Source: Symbiodinium natans (taxonomy: Eukaryota > Sar > Dinophyceae > Suessiales > Symbiodiniaceae). Taken from it: DNA of 64,000 bases. Below the pieces are notes generated by a model. That model made no database searches and had not been told where the DNA came from. It saw only the letters and a list, made by a program, of their open reading frames with translations. The stretch lies in NCBI GenBank assembly GCA_905221605.1, contig CAJNDS010000757.1, positions 784,887-848,886 on the forward strand. Reading direction: 5' to 3'. Position numbers and translations under genes: made by a program. Positions 1 through 11,802 of the stretch are shown here, piece by piece; positions within the stretch are counted from its first letter, which is position 1, and each line of letters opens with the position of its first letter.

Positions 1-2329
1 GACCGAAATCGGCATCGGATTCCGGGACCATGCGTTCATACGGATTCTGCAAACGCCGAATTCGGGGACCATGGTTTGCGAAGACTTTGTAGCAACATGT
101 AACAACCATGTACTTACGAAGCAGTTACAGAATTCCGGAGCATAGTATTCGCAAGGTATTTGCAAGGGCTTTGCAAGCCCGGTATTCAGTGGCCATGGGA
201 TTTGTGAGGGTTTGCAGGCCCTAAAATTCGGGGACGTAAGGCCTTTGCTTGTGGTATGGAGATGGAGATTATGCAGTCGGCCGTCCCCTTGATTCCCTCC
301 CGCCGAAACTCCGCAGTTATAAGCGAATCGGAGCGAGACAGTTTCTCAGAGGATTCACCAAGCATTAAAAATATCAGAAGATCGGACAGGGAGAAATTCC
401 CAAAGATTGATTTCCTCACAAACCACTGTGGCCTTGCAAGCCTCAGCGCCAGTGGCTATGTTCAGACCCGTCCGCTCGCCCAGTTCTCTTTTGAACTCCT
501 GCTACGCAGAAAGACTTCACACTCACCAACGTACACTGGCCCTGAATGCAGGCCTTGTTGCCTTCCCAGCCACCAAAGAAGGTCTCCAACGACATACCTG
601 TTCCAGGAACTTGTCTTGAGTTTCAGTGGAGTATTCTGTGTCGAGTCATTCTACTCCAAGCCCTCAGCTCGAAAGGGTAATTTTTCATGTCCAACAGAAC
701 GCGTGCGGGTTTGGCCCGCAAGCCATTTGCTTGCAGTAAACCTGTTTTTCGTTGTTGTTGGGTGGGAGGTGGCATCGATGCGGTTTTGGGTTCTCATTCA
801 CAAACGGCACGCCACAACAACGTCCGCATCCAAAACGAGCGATTTGACCGACTGCAAGTCGGGAGCCCGAGTCCAGAACATGTCCTACGGACCCTGCTAC
901 CATAGACCTCCTTCCCGTACGGACCCATTGATGAGCTACGTCTCCATGATGTGTATGGATGTCTTTTCAGGGAATTGCCATGAACCTACCTGACGGTGGA
1001 TTCCTCTATGGACCACCCCCTACTGCAAGCGCCTAAGAGCCTCAGCTCATCGTCTTGCGGACAAATCGATGCAGGGGTGTTGAGTTCGGCTACAAGGCCT
1101 GCCAGATATGGGAATGTCCGAACCCCGCCATGCATTATGCACGCCCATGGACGTCGTGCGCGTTCTGGACGACCCTGCACTTCCCATAAACCGGGCGTAT
1201 TTGGACCCCTCTGCCCGCCTGAGTCCACTCATGGGCTCTTTTTTTCCTTTTTCCTTCACACAACTTATGCAGAGAGAGTTCGGCATGGGTTCAGGTGCTC
1301 GTGTTGTTGTGGGGAATGGACGTACTAGATCGCTAGATGCTGAAACCATAACGTCATGTTGATTCGGCATGTCGGCTTCTGCAAAGAAGCAGCGCTTAGG
1401 CTTTCGTAGCCCGAAAGTGGGCTGTAGATGAAGACCCAGGTGTTGGCAAAACATCTTTGCGTAAATCTATCAGGTTCAGCATGTTCCAGCTCTAGACCTT
1501 AGCCCCTGGAGATGTTGGAGACCTTTGCATGATGAATGCACCGTTGTGGATCCGGCCAGATGCTAAATGTTCGACGCTGGCCGAGGCAGGTCGCGCAGCG
1601 CTAACATTACCATCCGCGATCGGCATCCCGCTTTGTAGTGAACAGTTCCCTTTGCCCGAGCTACCCATGATGATGTACTGCGGCTCCGATGTCATCAACC
1701 GATCGGCAGTTGTGAATATCTGCTTGCGGAACCTCAGAGGAAACTTTGCCGAGTGCAACTAGTGAGCCTAGCTATGAGCGCGGCTTGCGCAATGCAGCCC
1801 AGCTACAGCTGCAGGAAATGCAGCATGTCGTCATCAGTTGCCAGCTTGGGGCTATCAATAAGGATCCCGGACATGTGAAACCCGATGCCCTGTCGCCCAA
1901 GAGTGGAAGGAGGGCCAGCGTGCTGGAGAACACGACTCTCAACGATTCACGACTACTAAGAACAGGAGAGTCACAGAATGTCACAGGCGAATGCTGTGTT
2001 AGAAAAGTTCAAAAGGAAAGTGGCAGGTCAAAGCCTTGCAAGCTTCATGATTTTGCATAACCATTCTCCAGAAATCGTACTCCACGGTCGTGTTCGTGGA
2101 CGGGATGATGACCTACAGCCGACTCGCTCGCATATCAGACATTTACATACACTATAGTTATCATTTGTTTTTTTTGAATTTAGCTGAATACATATAGTCT
2201 AATCACATGTGTAGTTGTATGTACATTCATGTTTATGTTTTACTTACACTTGCATGTACGTTTATATTCATATTAAGACAGTTTAGGATGTTGTACATGC
2301 ATCTTTTTGTGCGGCACAACAGCTCGGTT
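1..2329. other. Unassigned left-end DNA
   Basis: I see no gene I can support here. The longest open stretch (256-993, plus) has no recognisable motif and is matched by equally long stretches in other frames, so it is probably chance. The first 240 bases repeat short words such as TTCGGGGACCATG and GCAAGGTATTTGCAAGG. Positions 2150-2290 are AT-rich and may be the 3' flank of the minus-strand gene that ends at 2330. Confidence 0.4.
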
Positions 2330-3163
2330 TCAGATAGATCTGGCATACCAGAACTTTTGAAAGCATGAAATCTTCTGACGAAATACACCAAACTTCATGA
2401 CAAATTCGTTCTGATCTGGGAAGCCATCCCCAAGATCGAAGCTTTCCACCGCGACCGGCAAGACCTGACCGTCCTGATTTCGGATCTGAGCAATACGCTC
2501 AAAACATGCCAGGTCTGGCAAGTTCAAGCCCGGAATAGGTCGCAGGAAGCATGCTCAACCATGCTCAAGGATGCTCAAACAGGGCTACTCCCAAAGCATG
2601 GCCGTCCTGCCACTTGGTAGGGTAAACGCCCTTTGGGTAACCAGAATTAACATCAGGGATGCGCACCATCTCTCCAGTAAGAGGACCACGGATTTGTCTC
2701 CAATTGTTCCTCAACTGCACAAGGTTGAAAGGTAGTTCAACCGAACTGCCTCGACAAGAAGGCTTCAAGATTACCATGACAAAGTCACGTCGCTTCACCT
2801 GCTGCTAACACCCGGAAAATGGATGCCCTAGCGGCCCTAGCGAAGGTCCGAACAACGAACTTTGTCATGAGCTAGGAGCCTTAAGACTTAGAGAGCACTT
2901 GGTGGTGCAGACTACACGCCAACCACTTGAAAGAGCACCTGAACACGTCACCCACACTCTGGTGTAGCTTGCACCCTCAAGTCCCTCAAGGTGTAGCCAA
3001 GATGCTTGGCAACAACGCCATTGGTGTACAGCTTGTTCTGGCTCGTGAAGTCTGCGCAAATGGCTTGACTGTCCTTCATCTGTGGGCTGAAATCGCGCTG
3101 CCCTTTCACGAAATCGGTGACGCCATCCACGGTACAGGGGCGCTTGCACGGCGGCTCTGCCAT
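2330..3163 (-). CDS. Three-exon gene or gene fragment, family not recognised
   Basis: Three protein-like segments on the minus strand join in phase. Exon a (3163-2975, 63 codons) begins at ATG with MAEPPCKRPC and ends at a GTGCAAG donor. Exon b (2798-2589, 70 codons) follows a CAG acceptor, begins VKRRDFVMVILKP and ends near a GTAGCC donor. Exon c (about 2497-2330) contains RIAQIRNQDGQVLPVAVES and ends in TGA. All three stretches mix charged and hydrophobic residues as real proteins do, and the other frames do not. I do not recognise the family. The ATG at 3163 may instead be internal, because CAATGGCAG could serve as an acceptor, so further 5' exons are possible. The exon b/c border is the weakest join. 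Introns are about 90-180 bases. Confidence 0.45.
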
Positions 3164-3390
3164 TGCCAGCAATGAGTCGGATCAGTATGTTGCAGGGATG
3201 CTCGAGACATTTCGCAATTACAGCCCTTCTCTAGCGGCTATCTTTGCTCAGAATGGGGCCGCAGCATGCTGACTTTTGTGTGTTTTGCGTTTTAGTCTTG
3301 GTCGATCCCAACCGGTAAGGCTCAAGATAGCTCCAGGCGGAGCCAGACTGTTTTTGGGAATTCTTTTTGTTTTTTTTTGGTATGCTTTTG

Positions 3391-3941
3391 GGATTAGGCT
3401 TAGTGTTTAGGGTTTAGGGTTAGCGTCTAGGGTTTTTGGGATTAGGGTTCGGGTTTGGGTATGTCTTGGGCTTAGGGTTTAGTGTTTAGGGTTTAGGGTT
3501 TTAGGGTTTTAGGTTTTCGGGTTTTAGGGTTTGAGGTCGGGTTTTTAGGGTTTTAGGGGTTTAGGGTTTTTAGGGTTTTTAGGGTTTTAGGGTTTTTAGG
3601 GTTTTTAGGGTTTTAGGGTCTAAGGGTTTGAGGGTTTGAGGGTTTTAGGGATTTAGGGTTTTAGGGTTTTAGGGTTTTAGGGTTTTTAGGGTTTTAGGGT
3701 TTTAGGGCTTTAGGGTTTTAGGGTTTTGGGGTTTTGGGGTCTTAGGGTTTTAGGATTTGAGGGTTTTAGGGATTTAGGGTTTTAGTTTTAGGGTTTTAGG
3801 GGTTTAGGGTTTAGGGTTTTAGGGCTTCAGGGCTTTAGGGCTTTAGGGCTTTAGGGCTTTAGGGCTTTAGGGCTTTAGGGCTTAGGGGTTAGGGTTTAGG
3901 GTTTAGAGTTTAGGGTTTAGGGTTTAGGGTTTAGGGCTTAG
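3391..3941 (+). repeat. Interstitial telomere-like TTTAGGG array, degenerate
   Basis: About 550 bases are built from TTTAGGG and variants. The 7-mer dominates both ends, TTTTAGGG (8-mer) dominates the middle, and a run of GGGCTTTA units lies at about 3827-3885. TTTAGGG is the telomere repeat of plants and of dinoflagellates. Unit mixing and point changes indicate an old internal copy and not an active telomere. Confidence 0.85.
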
Positions 3942-6098
3942 AAAACCAAACAAACTACCAAAACAAAAAACAAAAAAGAACCCCTACCCGCTCCAGGCCG
4001 CATTCGATAACAACACATCCAACACTGAAGATTGCAAATTCTGATGCTGCAATCCCAAATCGAGCCATCTTTCTGTTCTGCCAGTGATGCCTTTGCCAGT
4101 GCTGCCAGTGCTCCTCCTGCCCGGCCCACACGGCTCACACGGCACAAAGAGCACTTTAACGGCAACAGTTGGCTCTCGAAGGCTTCTCGAAGTACTTTGC
4201 TCTGCGAAGGCGCCTCCGCGCTGAGAACGCGGCTTGATTTCGTTCTCTTCCCTGAACGAAACATTTTGTGACCACCAAGCAAAAAAGCTACCAGTCGCGG
4301 CAATTCTCATGTGTGGTCGTTGTCATTATTGCACCAGTGTGCTGGCTGATGTGGCGTGCTTGCCAAGCATTGAGACCCTACCGTGAACTGGCTTCATTCT
4401 GGAAACCCGTCGTGCAAATTGCAGATAGAAGCTACGATAGGCGACGACCAGCAACACAAAAGCCACGCAGCCTGGCCTTCTGATTGCACTTGCAGCCTGC
4501 GCAACACAGATCAACACTTGCTATGATGGCTTCAAGCGTCCATCAACTCCATACCCGCCGGGGCCACGGTTCGGGCAACGTCGCAGTGCATGTGTCACTG
4601 TGAATGTTATCAAGAACAAGTTCACAGCCTGCTCGTGGCGTGGCTACGGCGCATTTGTCACATCGCTCTGGCGAGGCTCTGAGTCCAACGCCATGCAATC
4701 TGGCCCTCCAAATTACGAATCCGAGGTAACGTGCGTTGTAGTTGATGGCTGCTCTTTGTGTCCCTTTGCGCCCTTGCCCGATCTGTCTGAAGGAACTCGG
4801 TTGCCGATGGCAACATGATTGTACTGGAGTTCTCTGTGCCACGGCGGACAAGCGAAAGCTTTACCAACACATCTTTGGAAATGGTGGTGCAGGTGCAGCT
4901 CCGATGGCCTGTTCTTTTTGTTGTCGCCTCTCCTCTACAAGTGCAGCGATAGACCTCGCAAGTTGAAAGCTGTACATCTTGAGCATGAAACCAGATCCCC
5001 AAGACCTGGATTGCAATATGCAAAGCAAACAAACGTCGCAAGGAGGTCTTGTGCATGTTGTTCGCCGTTGTTGAGAAGAGGAGCTTGTGCGAAGCAGCGC
5101 CGCATGTAAAGCACGGCAGGTTCATGTCACCTTCTTCTCGAAGCTTGCGCCTCCGATGGGAGAAAAGCACGAGCAAAAGAGGTGTTCACACAGGGGCGTA
5201 ATAGAGGTGCGTGCGAGGTGTATGTGTGCAGTGTGTGTGGTGAACAACAAGAGAAAAATGAGTGAACTTGCATCAAGACTTGCAAACGCACTGGTTCTCT
5301 TTCCCTCTCTGCCTGTGAAAGCCATCGATGCAATCGAAATGAAACCTGTGATTACCTTGGGGAGGCCGGCCGTTCCCCCGTTCCCCTGTTCCGAGAAAGT
5401 TCTGTGCATGCTCCAGCATCTTTGCAGCCGACATGGCAATGTCTTCACGTTGCGCATCGCCTGTGTCCACAACATATCAAGGTCAAGCTAAGGCTTTAGG
5501 TTTGCTGCCTGATACGTGCTTGTTCCGTACAGCCAGGGTCTGTGACTCGGAGCATCGTGACATGTCGTAGTGCTGCGCTTTGCCTCCAACGGTTTCCCAC
5601 AGAGGGAACATTCTCCAAGATTTGCCTCGTTGCTCGTGTCAGTACCAAGTTGTCACTGTCAATACAAAACTCCGAGACCTACCGCACATATATACTGGAA
5701 CAGTATCTGCCTGTGTCGTGATCCCATCCAGGCCTCTGTACTACGAGATCCCAAGTGGGCAGAGCGGGATGAGTCAACGAGGTCAGCCTCTACAGAAGCG
5801 GCCTCTGAAATCTAACGCTTGTGGTTGACTGCAGGCGCCTCGTGATGGATTGCCGGCGGGATCGTATGACGAGCCAGCTCATGTGCCTGAACTGAAAATG
5901 TACGACGGATGCAATTTGAAAAACATTATGGGCGGAAGAGGCCGCTCTCATCGCTAAAACCTTCCCATGGACCGTATTCGCTGAGAACACAAAGTGCAAA
6001 CGACGTCCTTGCCCTACTGTCATGGTTGTTTATGATGCGAAAATGTTTGGAACCAACTCGTTGGCCCATCGATTTCTTCGCTTCCCTTTGTCAGGCAC

Positions 6099-6330
6099 CA
6101 AGTTGCTGATAGGTCTTCTCGATTTTCAAGGCTCGACCCACGCCTGCCAACTTTTCTTGGCCTGAGGATGGAAAAGTTGTCCCTGCCAGTTTCTTCATAA
6201 TTTCCACGAGGCTGTCCCAGAACCACTGGGTTTTTGACTTTTCCATATCGTGGAACCTCAGAAAAGGTTTGCCCCGCCAGTTTGATCTTCGTTCAACAAG
6301 TTGGCAGCAGCAGACTTTTTCTGTAGATCT
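6099..6330 (-). CDS. Candidate internal exon, unknown protein
   Basis: An open stretch on the minus strand reads as a charged, helix-rich segment containing NWRGKPFLRFHDMEKSKTQW and, later, KLAGVGRALKIEKTYQQLG. It ends at a GTGCCTGA donor-like site, and an acceptor-like TTTCTCAG lies at its 5' side. I cannot name the family or connect it to neighbouring exons. It may be an exon of a host gene or a remnant of an old repeat. Confidence 0.3.
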
Positions 6331-7187
6331 GAGAAACAACGGGGCCTCCGCTGTGCACTGTGCACCCGTTTGCTGGTGTGCCATCTTGCTACAGGAGGTG
6401 GGGGCAATGGGAAGCTCGAGCATCCATGCCATCAACGCTGTGCTGCCGAAGCATCTAGCTGCCGTTCCAGAGATTTAGTTACGCCGTCTGCTTACATTGC
6501 GTCACCCCTGCTGCACGTTGCATCTGGCGGCCTTTCCGGGGTCGCCGGAAGCAGTTTTAGCCTTGAGATTTATGCGAAAAGCCATTTGCTTTTACATATT
6601 GTCTAGAAATAGCCCCAGCCAAAAAATGACTGTGACGGTTATTGCAACGGGTCACTGCCATGCTTCTTCCATGGGCGGCAAGGCTGCAACCTTCACGACA
6701 AACTGCACCAACCCTCAACCGTAGCCATCCTAAACCCGAAGGCTCTACAAGCTGTCATCACCCTGCCTTACAACAAAGCCTCATCACCGTTACCCATACT
6801 GATCATCAACACTTTTCGCCCTAGCCACCGCAGAATCGAACTACTCTAAGACCTCAGCCTTGATTTCCCTACGTTCACTCTCTTGCGCTGCATGCACGTC
6901 CAACGTACATGTTGGCACTCGCATATCTTTTGAGCCCACTTGAACATGCGAAATACACGGCCGGCAATGGTTCACGCTGTGCAACAACAAGGTCCGCGGT
7001 TGGTAGACGACCGGTGTTGCGGGTAGACCGTGGGAGCACTTCGCGACCTCTCGGACGTAGAGGACTAGCAAATCTGATACAAAATTACTACTTGTTCGGG
7101 CACCCTTCGTGCAAAAGTGCCACCATTCATTTTGTTGGCGTCTTTCGCAGCGAAGACGGACATCAGCAGGCCATCGCTTGAATCCCC

Positions 7188-7211
7188 ACCCTAAACCCTA
7201 AACCCTAAACC
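7188..7211 (-). repeat. Short CCCTAAA tract
   Basis: Three perfect CCCTAAA units, the complement of TTTAGGG, stand isolated in unique sequence. Confidence 0.7.
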
Positions 7212-8585
7212 TGATTTGAAGCTACGTGACTACAAACATTTCCTCTTGACCTACAAGGCTGTGGGTCTCAGAGCTGCTTGCAGTGCAAGCAGGTAGCGTG
7301 GTGCAGCGAGTGGGACAAACGCTCAAAGCAAAACTTGAGATGCGGCAGCAACAAATTGGAGCAAAGGGCCCAGAAACTGTTGGCTTTAACACTGCATCGT
7401 AGGAGTGATTGTCACAGACAAACCAAACCACGATTTGCTGAACCAAAACTTTTCTCGCGCATCCACATCAGTCAACATCAAGCGCAGATTTGCCGTTTGC
7501 TGCCGGCGTAGTGGATTCGCCTCAACTAGACTTCCCTGCCCAAAGCAAGACACACCGTGTGACACCGGCCTTGCCCTAGGATTGAATCTGCCAACTTGAC
7601 CAATTCATCAGTCTTTGCCTGTGCTGCATTGCGCTGCCGTGGCCTTACCAATTGGACAGAATTGGATATCTCAGGCCTTGAGGCTGTCCACTGTCAACAC
7701 AGAATCATCCAACTTTGACAGCTTTGATTGCTTCTCTTTCCTTAGTGAAGTCGTGAGTCTAGAGTAGATCGAAGCTCAGCAATGTCTAGCCATGGAACCC
7801 ACACGTTCCAATACACTGCACCTGAGAAAGCATGAACCATCATCAATCTGCCAACGTTTGTTCCTGCGCGCACCTTGGGCACCCTTTTTTCGATGCCCAT
7901 TGCCAGAACTGGGCCGAGTGTGTCTCCCGTATACGGTGGCGCGGCTGTTGCCGGCCGCCGACCAGACGCGACCCGATTGTAGTTGTCGAGAGCATGAATT
8001 TCAAGCGTTCGGTGTGCCGACCAGCGAGGCTTACAAGGTCCCTGCTTGGGTTTGCTAGCCTGTGAAGTTTCGGTGTTGGGCGGTGCTGAGTTTTGCCTTT
8101 CCGCGCGTTTGTTCCACTCACGTCGGGTTGCAAACACCTCCCTCCTTCATCTGCAGCTGCATTGTGCAATGCTTTGTGTTTTGGCTTTGCTGATGCCTCC
8201 CACATGTATCCCTTTCCCCTCTTTCGAACTAAGATGCACTACAGGCCATTGATCACCCGAATCTCTGCAGAAGTCAGAAGCGGCCTCCTTCAAGACCATC
8301 CACTACACTTTGCAACAAGGAATATGCCTCGAGTCAACCCACCGCTGCACAATCTATCTCTGACCCAGTGTCCCGTCGACACAATGCGCCCGCAAGGAAA
8401 CATGAGAACTCGCATCAGAAGCACGTCCAATACCTTTGCCAACATGCAACCATGACCTTGCCGTTCTCCCCTCTTCTCGGCCGAGTGGGAAGGGCTTTCC
8501 GGTGGCTGACATCGCTTAATCAGGGTTCCGCTTGATTGCAGCACAACCGAGGCACAGCCGAGCAGGCCAGGCAGAGCGTTGGAGG

Positions 8586-8590
8586 CACAT
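8586..8590. repeat. Target-site duplication of E1, left copy
   Basis: CACAT lies directly outside the left LTR and is repeated at 16193-16197 directly outside the right LTR. Five base pairs is the usual length for Ty1/copia integrases. Confidence 0.9.
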
Positions 8591-8744
8591 TGAAAGTAGC
8601 AGTGTGCCACAACATCAGCAGGCCCACAGGCCTCGCTCCCTATCTTTTCCTGCGTGGCTCGAGAAATCCCACCCTGCAGACAGAGTTCAGTCCTGCACAA
8701 GCTCAGAACCTCATGTGAAACGTGTGTCATGCTTCCAACTCATA
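8591..8744 (-). repeat. E1 3' LTR
   Basis: 154 bp, identical base for base to 16039-16192. In element orientation it starts TATGAGTTGG and ends CTACTTTCA. The pol stop codon TGA (8742-8740) overlaps its first bases. Confidence 0.93.
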
Positions 8745-11700
8745 TCCCTAATACTTCTTTGAGGTTTCTGGGCTCAATATCATCGTACGGCATAGGATCT
8801 AAATCGAACCAGGGATAATGAGAAGAAGCGGCAAATGCCTTCAAGGCACCGACGAAGAAGTTCTCTTGATCCTTAAGCTTCTGCTGTAACTGTCGCTTCG
8901 TCAGTTTCTTGCCTGCTGTGAAAGACGGGTCATGAACCACACTCCACCGTTGACCTCTAGCTAAGAACTCTAAGAAACCCCTACGGGCCCCCGCATTGTC
9001 CTTAGTCAAACCATCGGCTAACTGAGCAGTCCCGTTAACCCACCTAAGCTGGGTCCCTAAGGCAACCGCTTGTTGAACCGATACAGTAAGTTCAAAACCC
9101 GCCCTCGAGGATCGCAGGCCATGCAAGGCCGATACATTTCTTGTCATGGCATCAAAAATGCCCTTGCTATCCATCACTAGGCCTCCCGAAGTGTGCTGCT
9201 TCAGCTCTTCGGCAAGCGTGTATCTCGAAATCTCGCCACCGTGGATTTCATACCACATGGCTCGCAAGAGAAACACTTCATCTTCGCCTATGGTAATCGC
9301 TTGGACTTCACTGCCGTTGGAGCCTAGACTCTCACGCGGGCACTTAGAGCTGCGCCACGCCACCAGCGCCAGCGACACCTCCTCGCCTTCCAGGATCGCC
9401 CGTGGACCCATGCAGCCAACGAAAGCCACTGTCGAGGATTTGTTCGGACGATTAGCCTGGCTAGCGTCGGCCCACACCATTGCACTGATGGACTGCCATG
9501 GCTGTCCCCAGCATGGGAACAGAATCCTCTGAGAAGCTGTTCGACGAACTTCCCGCACCAGCTTGTTGACACTGACCAGGGTGTTCACCGTGGCCATGGG
9601 CACCTCGCTCAACTTCAGCGACACTTCCGCCTGAAACTGTGGACCAGTCTGCGAGGCCTTCCACGACAGAGTCCCAAGAGCTGCTCGAAGGTCGCCAATT
9701 TCTTTGGGAGTCGCCTTAGACTTAAGTTGCTTGGCTCTCTGGTGGTCTAGCGGGATCTCCTGCACCCAGTCGTTGACGTACTCTTCCTGATCCAGCTGAA
9801 TGCCAGCCTCCGTCTGTCTGACACGACAGCCTGCAAAGGTGAAGCCTTCTCCAGTCGCCTGCTCCCATTTTCCAAACCGGAAGCGCTCCTGCAACGCTTT
9901 CTTCGAGTCCAGGTACAGCTTGTTGCCAGGAAGCCCTGCCAGGAGAAAATCGTCGACGTGCAGGCCTGCCAGCGCGCACAGTCGGCCTGAGCCGTCCCGC
10001 AAGGCAAACAAACAACGATCTGCACGAAGTTGTTGCCATCCGGTCTCCCGGAGCGCTTTCAGAACCGTTTCGTGCCACTTTCGTGGCGCGTGCGCTAAGC
10101 CATAGAAGGCCTTCGTCAGCTTCATTGCCATTCCGCTATCTGCTGGATCTGCTCCAAACATGGCCGCCAATTCAATTGGCGCCCAGACCACCAAGTTTTC
10201 CTTCTCCAGGCTTTCGAAGGTTTGAAGAAACGCCGATGTGACGTCTCCAGTTTCCAGGATCATGCCACTGTTTGCCGCCGCAGTGAGCAGCATGTTCCTG
10301 CCAGTACGAGACAATGTCGGTGCTGCTGTCTCGACCTCCAGCAAGTTGTGGGCCTGATACCCCAAAACCACCAACCTGGCTTTTGGAGCACCACTCGCCT
10401 TTCTTGTCAAGACCCACCTCATGTTCATTATCTTGTTGTAGTCCAGGTCGCAGATCTCCTGGGCTGTCAAAGCTCTGGCAGCTCGCTCGCGGATTACGTT
10501 GCTCACCTCTATGGACATGGCTTCGTCGTACTCCTCCTTCTGAGGTTGCGTCAACGACCTCCAGTGTACTTCTCTGCTCTTTTCCATCATCTTTTGCGAT
10601 AACCAAGCGGTAGCTCTTCGAGGCCGTTTCGTGATTTTCTTGAGGTCCCGCTCAGTGAGGCTAATCTCACAAGCGTAGCACGCATACTTCTCAGGCGGCA
10701 CCGAATAGTGGGCTTGCTCTGTTTGAGGAACGTCTGGTCGTAGCTCCTCGTCGCTGCTCTCCTCGTCGGTGGTGGAGTACGGGGCCGCGCTAGCATGCTC
10801 CTCTTCCAGGAAGTCTGGTTGCGCGGGTAGAACTCCTTGAAATGTACCTTGAGGAGGAACCGGAGTTTCCGGCTCGGCCTCAGGCGCCTCCTCGCCTAGG
10901 ACTTGGGACCTCAGCGCAGGTTGCGGCACTGGGATCTCAGCCATATCCTGGTCGGGCGGCAACTCGCTGCGCCGCTCTTTCTTCACAGGGGGGCCAGACA
11001 CCGAAGAGGATGAGGCTTCTAAGCCTCGCCGTGCGCCGGCTGCAGGACCTCGTTGTTCTGGAGGAGAACTTGGTTGTTCAGGACGTGGCTCTCTTACTTC
11101 TGGAAGGGAACCTCGTTGTTGCGGGGCTCTTTGCTCAATTTCTTCCGGCAGCGTCCGCCCAGCTCGCTCGAACTGAGTTTCGCCGCACCATCGCTCCATC
11201 AGGGACCGGCGTGGTCTCTCTTCAGTCTTGTAGTTGTCGAGGACGATATTGGCACCTCCGGGCCTCTGTAGGACCGTTCTTCTCCTCCCAGACAGACCTA
11301 CATCCGGCACCGGGCAGTCTTTGGTGCGATCAGGAGTGAACAAGGACAACCTAGGAACCAGATGTTTGCGAATCACCATCGTCTCAGTGACCACCCAACG
11401 GTCCTTTTCTCCTCCAACACGAGGAGCCTCGGGCTCCACCAGGCGGTCGGCAGGACTCAGATCTTCCTCAATCTCCAAGCCGGGGTTCTCTGAGGTGGCA
11501 TCCAGGAAATGCTTGCCTCGGTATCCACGAAGAAGAATCTCCAGCCCGACTGCGTTCTGGTACACGGTGGTTCCTTGGGTAGAGGAAACGAGCTTCTCGC
11601 GTTCTGTGGTTGGCCTAACTTGGTTCAGCTTGGCTCTAACGAGTGTGGTTCCGGTGGCTAGCCAAACAGTGGTGCCTTCTTGCAAAAGCACTCGAAGCGG

Positions 11701-11802
11701 ACCAGTCCATCCACCTCGTTGACGATTCATGCGAGCACGCCACAGCATGCACAAATCACCGGCCTGATATCTCTGCACTGGCCTTGCCATCCTCTCGCCC
11801 AC
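8740..11802 (-). CDS. E1 reverse transcriptase / RNase H (copia pol, 3' part)
   Basis: This 1020-codon open frame begins with an integrase C-terminal/linker segment (VQRYQAGDLCMLWR, the GD-x-V/C-x-x-W motif seen after copia integrases). An acidic, proline-rich linker follows. Next comes copia RT with its AFYGLAHAPRKWH motif and the catalytic GLHVDDFLL at about residue 615, where HVDD replaces the usual YVDD. RNase H follows with WADAS, SEVQA, MDSKGI and QLADGLTK. The frame is shifted against the integrase frame upstream, and the two overlap at 11727-11802. The ATG at 11802 lies inside sequence that also encodes GYSPFQWARG in the integrase frame. Comparable polyproteins usually have more residues between those two motifs, so a deletion plus frameshift at the join is likely (inference). 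Confidence 0.9.
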   Translation of the reverse strand: MGERMARPVQRYQAGDLCMLWRARMNRQRGGWTGPLRVLLQEGTTVWLATGTTLVRAKLNQVRPTTEREKLVSSTQGTTVYQNAVGLEILLRGYRGKHFLDATSENPGLEIEEDLSPADRLVEPEAPRVGGEKDRWVVTETMVIRKHLVPRLSLFTPDRTKDCPVPDVGLSGRRRTVLQRPGGANIVLDNYKTEERPRRSLMERWCGETQFERAGRTLPEEIEQRAPQQRGSLPEVREPRPEQPSSPPEQRGPAAGARRGLEASSSSVSGPPVKKERRSELPPDQDMAEIPVPQPALRSQVLGEEAPEAEPETPVPPQGTFQGVLPAQPDFLEEEHASAAPYSTTDEESSDEELRPDVPQTEQAHYSVPPEKYACYACEISLTERDLKKITKRPRRATAWLSQKMMEKSREVHWRSLTQPQKEEYDEAMSIEVSNVIRERAARALTAQEICDLDYNKIMNMRWVLTRKASGAPKARLVVLGYQAHNLLEVETAAPTLSRTGRNMLLTAAANSGMILETGDVTSAFLQTFESLEKENLVVWAPIELAAMFGADPADSGMAMKLTKAFYGLAHAPRKWHETVLKALRETGWQQLRADRCLFALRDGSGRLCALAGLHVDDFLLAGLPGNKLYLDSKKALQERFRFGKWEQATGEGFTFAGCRVRQTEAGIQLDQEEYVNDWVQEIPLDHQRAKQLKSKATPKEIGDLRAALGTLSWKASQTGPQFQAEVSLKLSEVPMATVNTLVSVNKLVREVRRTASQRILFPCWGQPWQSISAMVWADASQANRPNKSSTVAFVGCMGPRAILEGEEVSLALVAWRSSKCPRESLGSNGSEVQAITIGEDEVFLLRAMWYEIHGGEISRYTLAEELKQHTSGGLVMDSKGIFDAMTRNVSALHGLRSSRAGFELTVSVQQAVALGTQLRWVNGTAQLADGLTKDNAGARRGFLEFLARGQRWSVVHDPSFTAGKKLTKRQLQQKLKDQENFFVGALKAFAASSHYPWFDLDPMPYDDIEPRNLKEVLGI

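Larger units (their letters stand above)
3942..8585. other. Unassigned DNA with possible exons
   Basis: No complete gene was recognised. Several minus-strand stretches look exon-like, the best being 6099-6330 (listed separately). Another is about 7790-7960, which contains VPKVRAGTNVGRLMMVHAF. Given the small-exon gene elsewhere in this window, part of this interval may be intronic or coding DNA of unknown genes. A short CCCTAAA tract lies at 7188-7211. Confidence 0.35.

Noticed and set aside
256-993. 245-codon plus-strand open frame
   Set aside because: Composition is not protein-like, overlapping frames are equally long, and no motif was seen.
6719-6728. CCGTAGCCAT, the first bases of the spliced leader
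   Set aside because: The following bases do not match the leader; ten bases alone are not enough for a spliced-leader gene.
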